Under the pieces are notes generated by a model. The model was given only the letters and a program-made list of their open reading frames with translations. It was not told the origin of the DNA and ran no database searches. The translations under genes and the position numbers were made by a program. 6,185 nucleotides of DNA, from positions 1 through 6,185 of the forward strand of contig JAPLZG010000120.1 in the NCBI GenBank assembly GCA_026395155.1, given 5' to 3'. Below, in pieces: positions 1-5,707 of this stretch. Within the stretch, counting starts at the first letter, position 1. Each line of letters begins with the position of its first letter. The DNA comes from Candidatus Tayloriibacteriota bacterium. GTDB lineage: Bacteria; Patescibacteriota; Minisyncoccia; Phycocordibacterales; GWA1-40-21.

Positions 1-383
1 TCTGACTTCATCTGAGCGATGTTGGCATCCGATTCCGTGTTCTTGTTGAAGTAGAACATTCCGAACTCGACTTCACGTTCGCCAGTTTCCGTTGAGGGGA
101 AGTTTGCATCCGTTATGTCATCGTTCTTCCAGCCATACTTCCCGGCCTTGAGCGAATCCGCGATGGAACGGTCGTAGTTCACGACCTGCTTGCTCGTGGC
201 GGTGAGGAAGGAGACGACCCGAAGGGTTATTTCGGCATGACCCCTCCAAACATCCACAATCCGAAAAAAATTCTCTTTCGTTCGAAGCCACTCAGTAAAT
301 TCCGGAGTCGCTCCACATGCTTGGCCCGCGAGCTCAAGCCCGTGGCATTGTCCACCGCTAATAATGAACTTGTCAGTATTCAT
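1..383 (-). CDS. Hypothetical protein, 3' part missing (runs off left edge)
   Basis: An uninterrupted reading frame starts at the ATG at 383-381 and stays open to the left edge, giving 127 residues that begin MNTDKFIISGGQCHGLELAG. I cannot assign a function. It is soluble-looking, with no signal peptide or membrane helix; recognisable blocks are EWLRTKENFFRIVDVWRGHA, a run near KYGWKNDDITDANFPSTETG, and REVEFGMFYFNKNTESD. I have a vague memory of similar short proteins in Patescibacteria genomes but cannot verify it. The start is supported by AAGGA 10 nt upstream, a promoter at 550-579 and a structured leader between them. G+C is about half, against a third or less in neighbouring genes, and codons ending in C or G dominate (AAC, TTC, GTC, AAG). 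This suggests different ancestry or strong codon selection. That it is a real gene is likely; its identity is open. Confidence 0.7.
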   Translation of the reverse strand, partial: MNTDKFIISGGQCHGLELAGQACGATPEFTEWLRTKENFFRIVDVWRGHAEITLRVVSFLTATSKQVVNYDRSIADSLKAGKYGWKNDDITDANFPSTETGEREVEFGMFYFNKNTESDANIAQMKS

Positions 384-393
384 AACCAACCCG

Positions 394-398
394 TCCTT
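394..398 (-). promoter_or_regulatory. Shine-Dalgarno AAGGA of the left-edge gene
   Basis: On the minus strand AAGGA lies 10 nt before the ATG at 383. It fixes the start and stands out because the starts of the cysteine desulfurase, IF-2, RbfA and the endonuclease show no comparable site at normal spacing. Confidence 0.6.
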
Positions 399-461
399 CT
401 TTTTTGACCTTGTCCATTTCTGAACGTTGCCTGTTTTTTACGTTTAAGCACAGACCACACG

Positions 462-521
462 GCTATGCCCAACGTGGTTTTTTATGAATCAAAATTCAGA
501 AAAAACCACGTTGGGTATAGC
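462..521. repeat. 22-bp inverted repeat (leader hairpin)
   Basis: Arms at 462-483 and 500-521 are complementary over 22 positions with a single C/T difference (a G-U pair in one orientation), around a 16-nt loop. The arm begins GCTATGCCCAACGTGG and ends in six T. The T run sits at the loop end of the stem rather than after it, so this is not a standard terminator. It lies between the promoter at 550-579 and the start at 383, so in minus-strand RNA it would form a long hairpin in the 5' leader. It could be a regulatory leader, an mRNA-stabilising hairpin, or a remnant of an inverted-repeat mobile element. The structure is seen; the role is inferred. Confidence 0.75.
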
Positions 522-549
522 TTTTATAAAAGAACTTTATTTCTAATAG

Positions 550-579
550 ATTATACATCTATATGATAAATAAAGTCAA
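550..579 (-). promoter_or_regulatory. Sigma70-type promoter for the left-edge gene
   Basis: On the minus strand TTGACT (579-574) is followed after 18 nt by a perfect TATAAT (555-550). Transcription would start near 543, giving a leader of about 160 nt that contains the 462-521 hairpin and the Shine-Dalgarno at 394-398. It lies just downstream of the terminator of the cysteine desulfurase gene, so it starts a new transcription unit. Confidence 0.6.
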
Positions 580-582
580 GCC

Positions 583-618
583 AAAAATATACAATTACGC
601 CATGGCGTAATTGTATAT
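583..618 (-). terminator. Palindromic terminator of the cysteine desulfurase gene
   Basis: Positions 587-618 are a perfect 32-nt palindrome centred on CCATGG, with half-arm ATATACAATTACGCCA. On the minus strand it is followed directly by TTTT (586-583). It starts 33 nt after the stop codon at 652, so intrinsic termination of the minus-strand transcript is the simplest reading. A perfect palindrome could also be a dimeric protein binding site, but position and T tract favour a terminator. Confidence 0.65.
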
Positions 619-651
619 AATATTTAGATATTAATAACGATTTTTTATATT

Positions 652-1887
652 TTACTTAATCAAATCTTTCAAACACTTAAGTAAATATTTTAGATATCTT
701 TTCCTTGTATCTTTACCCGTAGAAAATCTTAAAGTAGATTTTGCTCGTGAATCAATTTCTTCTTTGCTTAAATTCATCTTTTCTGATATTTTTCTTACAA
801 CATAAGATTCACCTGAACCAGAAGAACAAGCGCTTGCTGAAGAACACACTATCCCCTTTTCATCTAAACGAAAAACAAGCATCTCCCCATCTTGTCCTGG
901 TATCGAAATATTTATATTATTTGGAAGCCTTGCTTCTAAGTGTCCATTTATAAATGCGGATGGAGTGGTTTTTTTGATTCCATCAAAAAAACCATCTCTT
1001 AATTTTAAAAGTCTATTACTTTCTTTTTCCTTTTTTTCTTTTGCGATTTCTATAGCTTTTGCAAAACCAACAACAAGAGGAATATTTTCTGTGCCACTTC
1101 TCATACCCATTTCTTGCCCACCGCCAAAAATTATAGGTTCTATTTTAATTCCATCACGAACAAAAAGTGCACCGACCCCTTTTGGTCCATACATTTTCTG
1201 TGCATCAAGAGTCATCAAATCAACACCAAGATCTTCCACATTCATATTTAAATAAAGTCCCGCCTGTGAAGCATCACTATGAAAATATGGTAATCCATTT
1301 TTTTCCCTACTGAATTCCTTTTTTTTATGTCTTATTTCTTTAATAATTTCTCTTAATGGCTCCACAGTACCAATCTCTGAATTTGCATAACCAATAGATA
1401 TAAGCACAGTTTCTAATTTAATCATTTCTCTCAAATCTTTCGGATTCACAAGCCCAAATTGATCAACTTTTAAATAGCTGATCTCATGACCATCTTTTTC
1501 AAGTTTTTTAAAACACTCTAAAATTGAGCTGTGTTCTATCTCAGTAGTAATAAAATGCATTTTTACAAAACTATTTTTTGTTTGATCTACATTAAATGAG
1601 TCTGCGTGAAGTCTGTGTGAAGTCCGCGATAGAAGTCCGCGTATACCAAAAATTGCTAAATTATTTGCCTCTGTACCACCTGACGTAAAAATTATTTCTC
1701 TATCATGCGCATTTAAAAAATCAGCAATGACTTTTCTTGCTTTTTCTAAAACATTTTTTGCCTCTACCCCCATTTTATGTATTGAACTTGGATTACCAAA
1801 ACTCTTTCTCCAATATTTTTTCATTGCAGAAATTACCTTTCTATCTAATGGGGTTGTCGCTGAATTGTCTAAATATATTTTCCTCAT
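652..1887 (-). CDS. nifS: Cysteine desulfurase, NifS/IscS family (class V aminotransferase fold)
   Basis: A PLP enzyme that removes sulfur from L-cysteine, giving alanine and an enzyme persulfide used for Fe-S clusters and tRNA thiolation. The ATG at 1887 gives 411 residues starting MRKIYLDNSATTPLD, the usual N-terminus; a TTG at 1932 would add 15 atypical residues. Visible family features are TSGGTEANN (68-76), His119 in EIEHSSIL, YANSEIGT (167-174), Asp205 and Gln208 in SDASQA, the PLP lysine Lys231 in DAQKMYGPKG, GGGQEMGMRSGTEN (255-268) and the sulfur-carrying Cys354 in SSASACSSGS. The usual His before the lysine is Gln230. Residues 83-108 look like an insertion relative to E. coli IscS, and most of it is encoded by a short repeat array (1598-1641). 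No Shine-Dalgarno is seen; the start abuts an inverted-repeat element, and a terminator follows at 583-618. NifS versus IscS subtype is unresolved and no iscU neighbour is present, so the symbol is only a family label. Confidence 0.93.
   Translation of the reverse strand: MRKIYLDNSATTPLDRKVISAMKKYWRKSFGNPSSIHKMGVEAKNVLEKARKVIADFLNAHDREIIFTSGGTEANNLAIFGIRGLLSRTSHRLHADSFNVDQTKNSFVKMHFITTEIEHSSILECFKKLEKDGHEISYLKVDQFGLVNPKDLREMIKLETVLISIGYANSEIGTVEPLREIIKEIRHKKKEFSREKNGLPYFHSDASQAGLYLNMNVEDLGVDLMTLDAQKMYGPKGVGALFVRDGIKIEPIIFGGGQEMGMRSGTENIPLVVGFAKAIEIAKEKKEKESNRLLKLRDGFFDGIKKTTPSAFINGHLEARLPNNINISIPGQDGEMLVFRLDEKGIVCSSASACSSGSGESYVVRKISEKMNLSKEEIDSRAKSTLRFSTGKDTRKRYLKYLLKCLKDLIK
1598..1641. repeat. 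GAAGTCCGCG short tandem array inside the cysteine desulfurase gene
   Basis: Four imperfect units follow one another on the plus strand: GAGTCTGCGT (1598), GAAGTCTGTGT (1608), GAAGTCCGCGATA (1619) and GAAGTCCGCG (1632). Units are 10-13 nt, not a multiple of three, so each is read in a different frame. They encode residues 83-97, most of a segment that seems absent from E. coli IscS. The array is richer in G+C than the surrounding gene. The core GAAGTCCG recurs at 5820-5827. Confidence 0.65.
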
Positions 1888-2026
1888 CCCGTAGTGAAAT
1901 TTCAAATTGTTTTTTATATTGCTAATTTTCAATTTTAAATTTTAATATTACTCTAATAACTTAAACATTAACAAACTATTCCAGAAATGAAAAACAAATA
2001 GCAATGATTTGAAATTCTACTACGGG
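1888..2026. repeat. Inverted-repeat element A (139 bp) abutting the cysteine desulfurase start
   Basis: Terminal arms at 1888-1907 (CCCGTAGTGAAATTTCAAAT) and 2007-2026 match as inverted repeats at 18 of 20 positions without gaps. The interior is AT-rich with no gene. The left end touches the ATG at 1887-1885, so the desulfurase leader, and probably its promoter, lie inside the element. I see no convincing target-site duplication. It resembles a MITE or other non-autonomous repeat, but a conserved leader structure is also possible. Confidence 0.6.
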
Positions 2027-2051
2027 ACTCACTCAATTAATCTAACATTTT

Positions 2052-2080
2052 TTGCAAAAGAATCCAGTTAGATATATAAT
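2052..2080 (+). promoter_or_regulatory. Near-consensus sigma70-type promoter pointing into element B
   Basis: TTGCAA (2052-2057), a 17-nt spacer and a perfect TATAAT (2075-2080) predict a start near 2087, four bases inside the left arm of element B. The nearest downstream gene begins at 2540, so the product is either a very long leader for that gene or a separate small RNA, perhaps ending at the hairpin at 2203-2236, whose 3' arm ends in GTTTTT. Confidence 0.5.
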
Positions 2081-2082
2081 TT

Positions 2083-2218
2083 ACCCGCTAAAGTTTTTGC
2101 CAATGTTTTTTAAAAATTAATTTACTGAACGGCTTATAAAGCTTAAATTAATGATACAATGTCATTAAATACAAAGTAAAGAAACAAACAATTTTTATTG
2201 GCAAAAATTTTCTCGGGT
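2083..2218. repeat. Inverted-repeat element B (136 bp)
   Basis: Arms at 2083-2104 (starting ACCCGCTAAAGTTTTT) and 2197-2218 (ending CTCGGGT) are inverted repeats matching at 19 of 22 positions; one difference would be a G-U pair in plus-strand RNA. The interior is AT-rich and non-coding. Size and CCCG/CGGG-type ends resemble element A. Its right arm, two bases (GA) and the left arm of element C form a tight hairpin at 2203-2236. Confidence 0.6.
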
Positions 2219-2220
2219 GA

Positions 2221-2537
2221 ACCCGCTAAAGTTTTTACTAACGCATTATGCAATATATTAAGTAATTCAATAATATTAATTTAGTGAAAGGCTAATATTT
2301 TACTGAGAGCAAAGATTAAAAACCATAATGCAAAAAAGTTTGTTTGTGATAGAATAATATTAAATATTTGTAATAGTTATAAATTGTCGTAATTAACTTT
2401 TTTATTAGTAAGAGATTTATAGGTTCCACCCAATAAATTTTTTTACAGAAACCACATTGTAATTTATTGAAACACGGCTGGTTTAGTAGAGTAATCATTT
2501 AAAAGTCGCATTATTAAAATTAAAAACTTTATAGGGT
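2221..2537. repeat. Inverted-repeat element C (317 bp) ending 2 nt before the DUF4446 start
   Basis: The left end repeats the left arm of element B exactly over 16 nt (ACCCGCTAAAGTTTTT, 2221-2236). The right end at 2521-2537 (TAAAAACTTTATAGGGT) is its inverted match at 15 of 17 positions. After the left end, block ATTAATTTA-x-TGAA-x-GGCT (2277-2293) parallels 2117-2133 in element B, so B and C share more than their ends. No coding capacity is seen. The right end lies two bases before the ATG at 2540. Confidence 0.5.
2467..2495 (+). promoter_or_regulatory. Possible promoter of the DUF4446 gene
   Basis: TTGAAA (2467-2472; 5 of 6 consensus), a 17-nt spacer and AGTAAT (2490-2495; 4 of 6) would start transcription near 2502, 38 nt before the ATG. 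In such AT-rich DNA this match is only suggestive. Confidence 0.35.
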
Positions 2538-2539
2538 AA

Positions 2540-3004
2540 ATGAATCTAGAAACATACACATTTATTGGAGTTGCGATAATAATTTTACTATTATTTTATT
2601 GGATAATTAGGTTGGAGATTAAGCTCAGAAAACTTCTTGGAAAAAGGAATTGTTCATTAGACGATTCTATAGATACAATTAGAAAAGAAGTTATTTATCT
2701 TAAAAAATATTCTGAAGATTCAACAACAAATTTTAAAGATATTGAAAAGAAATTAAAAAAAGCTATTTCGGGAAATGAAACTATTAGATTTAACCCTTTT
2801 AAAGGTAATGGTTCTGGTGGTAATCAAAGTTTTGCGACTGCACTTATAAATAGTGAAGGAGATGGAGTTATAATATCCAGTCTATATTCGAGAGACCATG
2901 TAAGCGTCTTTTCAAAACCAATTAAAAACTTATCATCTGAGCATGAGCTTTCTGCTGAAGAAAAAACAGCCTTGCAAAAAGCAAAGGAGAGCATCTTAGG
3001 TTAG
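2540..3004 (+). CDS. DUF4446 family membrane-anchored protein
   Basis: 154 residues. One hydrophobic helix at about residues 6-23 (FIGVAIIILLLFYWII) suggests an N-terminal membrane anchor with the rest in the cytoplasm. A charged, probably helical or coiled-coil stretch follows (about 24-77). The conserved DUF4446 block then runs from 82 on: RFNPF (83-87), NQSFATALINSEGDGVIISS (95-114) and YSRDHVSVFSKPI (116-128). The family is widespread in Gram-positive bacteria and Patescibacteria; its function is unknown to me. The ATG is preceded by ATAGGGTAA, at best a weak ribosome binding site formed by the end of element C. The gene lies 68 nt upstream of infB on the same strand, so co-transcription is plausible. 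A role linked to translation is only inference from position. Confidence 0.85.
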   Translation: MNLETYTFIGVAIIILLLFYWIIRLEIKLRKLLGKRNCSLDDSIDTIRKEVIYLKKYSEDSTTNFKDIEKKLKKAISGNETIRFNPFKGNGSGGNQSFATALINSEGDGVIISSLYSRDHVSVFSKPIKNLSSEHELSAEEKTALQKAKESILG

Positions 3005-3036
3005 CTAATAGCTAAAAGCTAACAGCTAATTTAGCT
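3003..3036. repeat. Seven-base tandem repeat AGCTAAN after the DUF4446 gene
   Basis: Four units run in series, AGCTAAT, AGCTAAA, AGCTAAC and AGCTAAT (3003-3030), followed by the inverted piece TTAGCT (3031-3036). The first unit overlaps the TAG stop at 3002-3004. AGCTAA and TTAGCT can pair, so alternative hairpins can form. There is no T tract, so it is not a clear terminator. Confidence 0.75.
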
Positions 3037-3072
3037 GGTAAAAAACACACTAAAATGCTAAACTGACCTCCT

Positions 3073-4590
3073 ATGTCGAAAGAACCCTCTGAAAACAAAA
3101 TGGTAAAGCGTTCCCCTATTGTCTGTATAATGGGCCATATTGACCATGGAAAATCTACTCTTTTAGACTATATTAGAAAAACTAATATCGTTGATACTGA
3201 AGCTGGTGGAATTACACAAAGAATTTCTGCCTATGAAGTTATTCACAAAATGTCATCTGGAAAAGAAGAAAAAATAACTTTCCTTGATACCCCCGGACAT
3301 GAATCTTTTGGAGCGATGAGAATTTGCGGGACAACAATTGCAGATATAGCCGTACTTATTGTGTCAGCAGAAGAAGGTGTAAAAAAACAAACGATGGAAG
3401 CCTTGAAATGTATTATTGACGGAAATATTCCATACGTTGTTGCAATAAATAAAATAGATAGACCAGATGCAAATGTAGAAAAAACAAAAAATAGTTTAGT
3501 CGAAAATGGGATCTACATTGAAGGGTTTGGTGGTTCAATACCATATGTACCAATTTCAGCAAAAACCGGACAAGGAATAGAAGAATTAATGGATATGATT
3601 ATTCTTGTTGCTGAAATGTCTGAATTAAAAAAAGATCTTTCCAAGAGAGCAGAAGGAATAATCCTTGAAGCAAACCTTGATAAACAAAAAGGAATAACAG
3701 CCACAATTGTTATAAAAGATGGAAAGCTCGAAAATGGTATGTTTGTTGTATGTGGTGACAAAATTGCACCAACAAGAATTATGGAGAATTTCCTCGGCAA
3801 AAAAATTACTGAAGCAGAAGCGTCTTCCCCAGTAAGAATAATAGGTTTTGATAAATTACCAAAAGTTGGTAGCCCTTTTCAAAGTTTTTATGATAAAAAA
3901 GAAGCTGAAAAATTTATTTCTGAAGAAAAAGAAAAAAATAAAAAAGTAATTATCAAAAAATATGATATGGAGGAATCACCAGATGAAATCTATATTCGTA
4001 TAATGATCAAAGCTGAAGTTGCTGGATCAATCGATGCCATTGAACACGAATTAAATAAAATAAAAAGTGATAAAGTAAAAATTAAAATTGTTGGAGCAGG
4101 AATCGGAGATATTTCAGAAAATGATGTTAAACTTGCTTCAGGTAGGAATCCCGCAATAATAATAGGTTTTGATGTTGGTATTGATAGTACATCTAAAGAT
4201 TTAGCAGAAAGATCAAACGTAGAAATAAAAATCTTTGACATAATTTATAAAGTATCAGAATGGCTCCAAGAAGAAGTTGAAAAGAAAACACCGAAAGTAA
4301 TGGTTGAAGAAACAACAGCAAAAGTAAAAGTTCTAAAAGTTTTTAGCTCTATGAAAGATAAACATGTTATTGGTGGTAGAGTCGAAAATGGGATGGTTTC
4401 TGTCGGGCAAGAAGCAAAGATAATGAGAAAAGAAGTTGAAATTGGTAAAGGAAAAATAAAAGAATTACAAAAAGACAAAGAAAAAGTTGGAGAAGTTAGA
4501 GAAGGTGTAGAATTCGGTTGTCAATTTCAATCAGAAATTACACCCGCCCCAGGAGATAAATTAGAAATATTCATTACTGTTGAAAAATGA
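3073..4590 (+). CDS. infB: Translation initiation factor IF-2 (short form)
   Basis: GTPase that brings initiator fMet-tRNA to the 30S subunit and promotes 50S joining. In its 505 residues the G domain shows G1 GHIDHGKST (21-29), G2 GGITQ (45-49), G3 DTPGH with catalytic His76 (72-76), G4 NKID (126-129) and G5 SAK (162-164). A beta-barrel domain II follows (about 190-285), then domain III with KAEVAGSIDAIEHEL and GAGIGDISENDV, and a C-terminal initiator-tRNA binding domain (about 415-505). Only some 15 residues precede the G domain, so the long N-terminal region of E. coli-type IF-2 is missing, as is usual in Patescibacteria as I know them. G1 ends KST where most bacteria have KTS/KTT. The start has no Shine-Dalgarno; CCTCCT, its complement, sits directly before the ATG. 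Another ATG at codon 10 (3100) has no better context. It is followed closely by rbfA. Confidence 0.95.
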   Translation: MSKEPSENKMVKRSPIVCIMGHIDHGKSTLLDYIRKTNIVDTEAGGITQRISAYEVIHKMSSGKEEKITFLDTPGHESFGAMRICGTTIADIAVLIVSAEEGVKKQTMEALKCIIDGNIPYVVAINKIDRPDANVEKTKNSLVENGIYIEGFGGSIPYVPISAKTGQGIEELMDMIILVAEMSELKKDLSKRAEGIILEANLDKQKGITATIVIKDGKLENGMFVVCGDKIAPTRIMENFLGKKITEAEASSPVRIIGFDKLPKVGSPFQSFYDKKEAEKFISEEKEKNKKVIIKKYDMEESPDEIYIRIMIKAEVAGSIDAIEHELNKIKSDKVKIKIVGAGIGDISENDVKLASGRNPAIIIGFDVGIDSTSKDLAERSNVEIKIFDIIYKVSEWLQEEVEKKTPKVMVEETTAKVKVLKVFSSMKDKHVIGGRVENGMVSVGQEAKIMRKEVEIGKGKIKELQKDKEKVGEVREGVEFGCQFQSEITPAPGDKLEIFITVEK

Positions 4591-4609
4591 TATAAAAAAA
4601 TTAAATAAC

Positions 4610-4936
4610 ATGAAAGACGATAAAACTCTTAAAGTAATAAAGATAATTAAAATGGCTGCGGCAGATTTTATTCAACTCGAATCAAATGGAGCTTCTCTTA
4701 TTACTATTACTGATGTTAGGCTTTCAAAAGATGAAAATTGTGCTAATATTTTGTTTACAGTTTTACCTGAAGAAAAGGAGGAAGCTGTACTTGAATTTAT
4801 GAAAAGAATGAGGTCCGAATTTAGACAATATATAAAAACAAAAACTAGATTAGGAAGGATCCCTACTTTTGATTTCCAAATAGATTTTGGTGAAAAACAC
4901 AGACAAAAAATAGATTTGATATCTTTAAAAAGTTAA
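4610..4936 (+). CDS. rbfA: Ribosome-binding factor A
   Basis: A small KH-fold protein that binds the 30S subunit and helps late maturation of the 16S rRNA 5' region. From the ATG at 4610 it has 108 residues, somewhat shorter than E. coli RbfA (133). Family marks are an N-terminal helix, ITITDVRLSKDENCANILFT (residues 31-50) with the typical V-x-x-S-x-D strand, the helix around MKRMRSEFRQYIKTKTRL, and RIPTFDFQIDFG near the C-terminus. A TTG at 4580 in the same frame overlaps the end of infB and would add ten lysine- and asparagine-rich residues not typical of RbfA, so the ATG is preferred, though neither has a Shine-Dalgarno. It lies 19 nt after infB, in the widespread infB-rbfA order. Confidence 0.9.
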   Translation: MKDDKTLKVIKIIKMAAADFIQLESNGASLITITDVRLSKDENCANILFTVLPEEKEEAVLEFMKRMRSEFRQYIKTKTRLGRIPTFDFQIDFGEKHRQKIDLISLKS

Positions 4937-4952
4937 ATTAAAGAAACAAGAC

Positions 4953-4981
4953 TTGCAGTATACATCCTTACCACCTATAAT
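4953..4981 (+). promoter_or_regulatory. Strong sigma70-type promoter before the endonuclease and tRNA genes
   Basis: TTGCAG (4953-4958), exactly 17 nt, then a perfect TATAAT (4976-4981). The expected start, about 7 nt further on, is near 4988, which is also the GTG start of the endonuclease. The promoter would therefore give a leaderless endonuclease message reading on into tRNA-Cys and tRNA-Leu, or it may have served the tRNAs before the endonuclease came in. Confidence 0.55.
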
Positions 4982-4990
4982 ATATAGGTG
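4972..4990. repeat. Palindrome over the -10 box and the endonuclease start codon
   Basis: CACCTATA-ATA-TATAGGTG is a perfect 8-bp inverted repeat with a 3-nt centre. Its left arm contains the start of TATAAT and its right arm ends in the GTG start codon. It is placed well for a dimeric repressor; the fact that some LAGLIDADG proteins repress their own genes makes autoregulation conceivable, but this is inference. Confidence 0.55.
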
Positions 4991-5707
4991 TCTAAGTATT
5001 ATGTAAATGAAAAGTTTTTTGATAAATGGAATCCAAAAATGGCTTACGTTTTAGGTTATTTATATGCTGATGGTAGTATGGAAGATGCATTTTATATTAG
5101 GGGAAAATATATAAAGGTAACAAGTATAGACAAAGATAGAATTGTAATAATCAAAAAATTATTAAATTCAAAACATAAAATTGTAAAAATACCACCAGAT
5201 AATTATAAAAGAAAAATAAGATTTCTACTTAGAATCGGAAGCCACAAATTATATAAAAGGTTAGTTGAATTAGGTTTATATCCTAATAAATCCCTAACAA
5301 TAAAATTTCCTAGAATTCCATCATCAGTGTTAAATCATTTTATTCGAGGGTATTTTGATGGTGACGGTTGTGTTTATTTAGAAAGAAAGATTGGTATTTC
5401 TGGTGAATTAATTACAAAAAGATTATTATCAGTCTTTACAAGTGGTAGTAAATTGTTTCTTAGCGGACTTTCTATGAAATTAATTAAAAAAATAGAAGAA
5501 AATGACATTAAAATATACAAAAGTCATCGATCGTATCAATTACGATATAGTACAAGAAGCAGTATGAATTTATTTAAATTTATGTATAATAATGTTCAGA
5601 AAGGTTTGTATATGCAAAGAAAATTTGATAAGTTTAAGGAGTACTTCTCTTTACAACCACAAAGAATAAACAGCAAAATTAAAAAGATATTAAATACGGC
5701 CCAGTAG
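4988..5707 (+). CDS. LAGLIDADG homing endonuclease, two-motif type, free-standing
   Basis: 239 residues with two LAGLIDADG helices: LGYLYADG (22-29, catalytic Asp28) and FIRGYFDGDG (118-127, catalytic Asp126). Two motifs mean the protein can act as a monomer that cuts a long, asymmetric DNA site. Both acidic residues are present and the frame is intact. The start is GTG at 4988, the first codon after an in-frame TAG; an ATG at 5039 would leave only four residues before the first motif and lose the F-D-x-W-x-x-x-M-A-Y lead-in (11-20) that I recall as common in this family. The gene is very AT-rich. It is not inside a recognisable intron or intein, as no split exon or extein flanks it. Its last codons (GCC CAG TAG) are also the first bases of tRNA-Cys, an overlap of 10 nt. 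The target is unknown; tRNA-proximal DNA is a natural guess. Confidence 0.9.
   Translation: MSKYYVNEKFFDKWNPKMAYVLGYLYADGSMEDAFYIRGKYIKVTSIDKDRIVIIKKLLNSKHKIVKIPPDNYKRKIRFLLRIGSHKLYKRLVELGLYPNKSLTIKFPRIPSSVLNHFIRGYFDGDGCVYLERKIGISGELITKRLLSVFTSGSKLFLSGLSMKLIKKIEENDIKIYKSHRSYQLRYSTRSSMNLFKFMYNNVQKGLYMQRKFDKFKEYFSLQPQRINSKIKKILNTAQ
5650..5679 (+). promoter_or_regulatory. Possible tRNA-Cys promoter inside the endonuclease gene
   Basis: TTTACA (5650-5655), 18 nt, then CAAAAT (5674-5679; 4 of 6 consensus) would start near 5686, about 12 nt before the tRNA. The match is weak and AT-rich background makes chance likely, but a local promoter would free the tRNAs from dependence on the one at 4953-4981. 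Confidence 0.2.

Larger units (their letters stand above)
1888..2539. other. Long intergenic region between divergent genes, filled by inverted-repeat elements
   Basis: There is no credible gene in these 652 bp; the only longer frame, a 60-residue minus-strand one at 2316-2498, has biased AT-driven composition and no start context. The region holds element A (1888-2026), a 56-bp spacer with a promoter, element B (2083-2218), and element C (2221-2537). Promoters for both flanking genes must lie in or near these elements. Confidence 0.7.

Noticed and set aside
371..415. Tiny minus-strand frame starting MDKVKKEG before the left-edge gene
   Set aside because: Fourteen codons with no start signal of its own; it only overlaps the Shine-Dalgarno and start of the real frame.
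741..1925. Plus-strand frames inside the cysteine desulfurase gene (741-953, 965-1255, 1737-1925)
   Set aside because: Antisense shadows with low-complexity Phe/Leu/Ser composition.
1888..1932. N-terminal extension of the cysteine desulfurase from a TTG at 1932
   Set aside because: The family begins at MRKIYLDNSATTP; the added 15 residues are encoded by the arm of element A and are atypical.
2007..2026. Cas12a-type CRISPR repeat end (AATTTCTACT-like)
   Set aside because: Only a loose similarity; there are no regularly spaced repeats or spacers, and the sequence pairs with 1888-1907 as an inverted repeat.
2316..2498. 60-residue minus-strand frame
   Set aside because: Lies within element C, has low-complexity Tyr/Leu/Ile/Lys composition, no start signal and no family resemblance.
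3513..4478. Minus-strand frames inside infB (3513-3800, 3990-4241, 4245-4478)
   Set aside because: Antisense shadows of a confidently identified gene.
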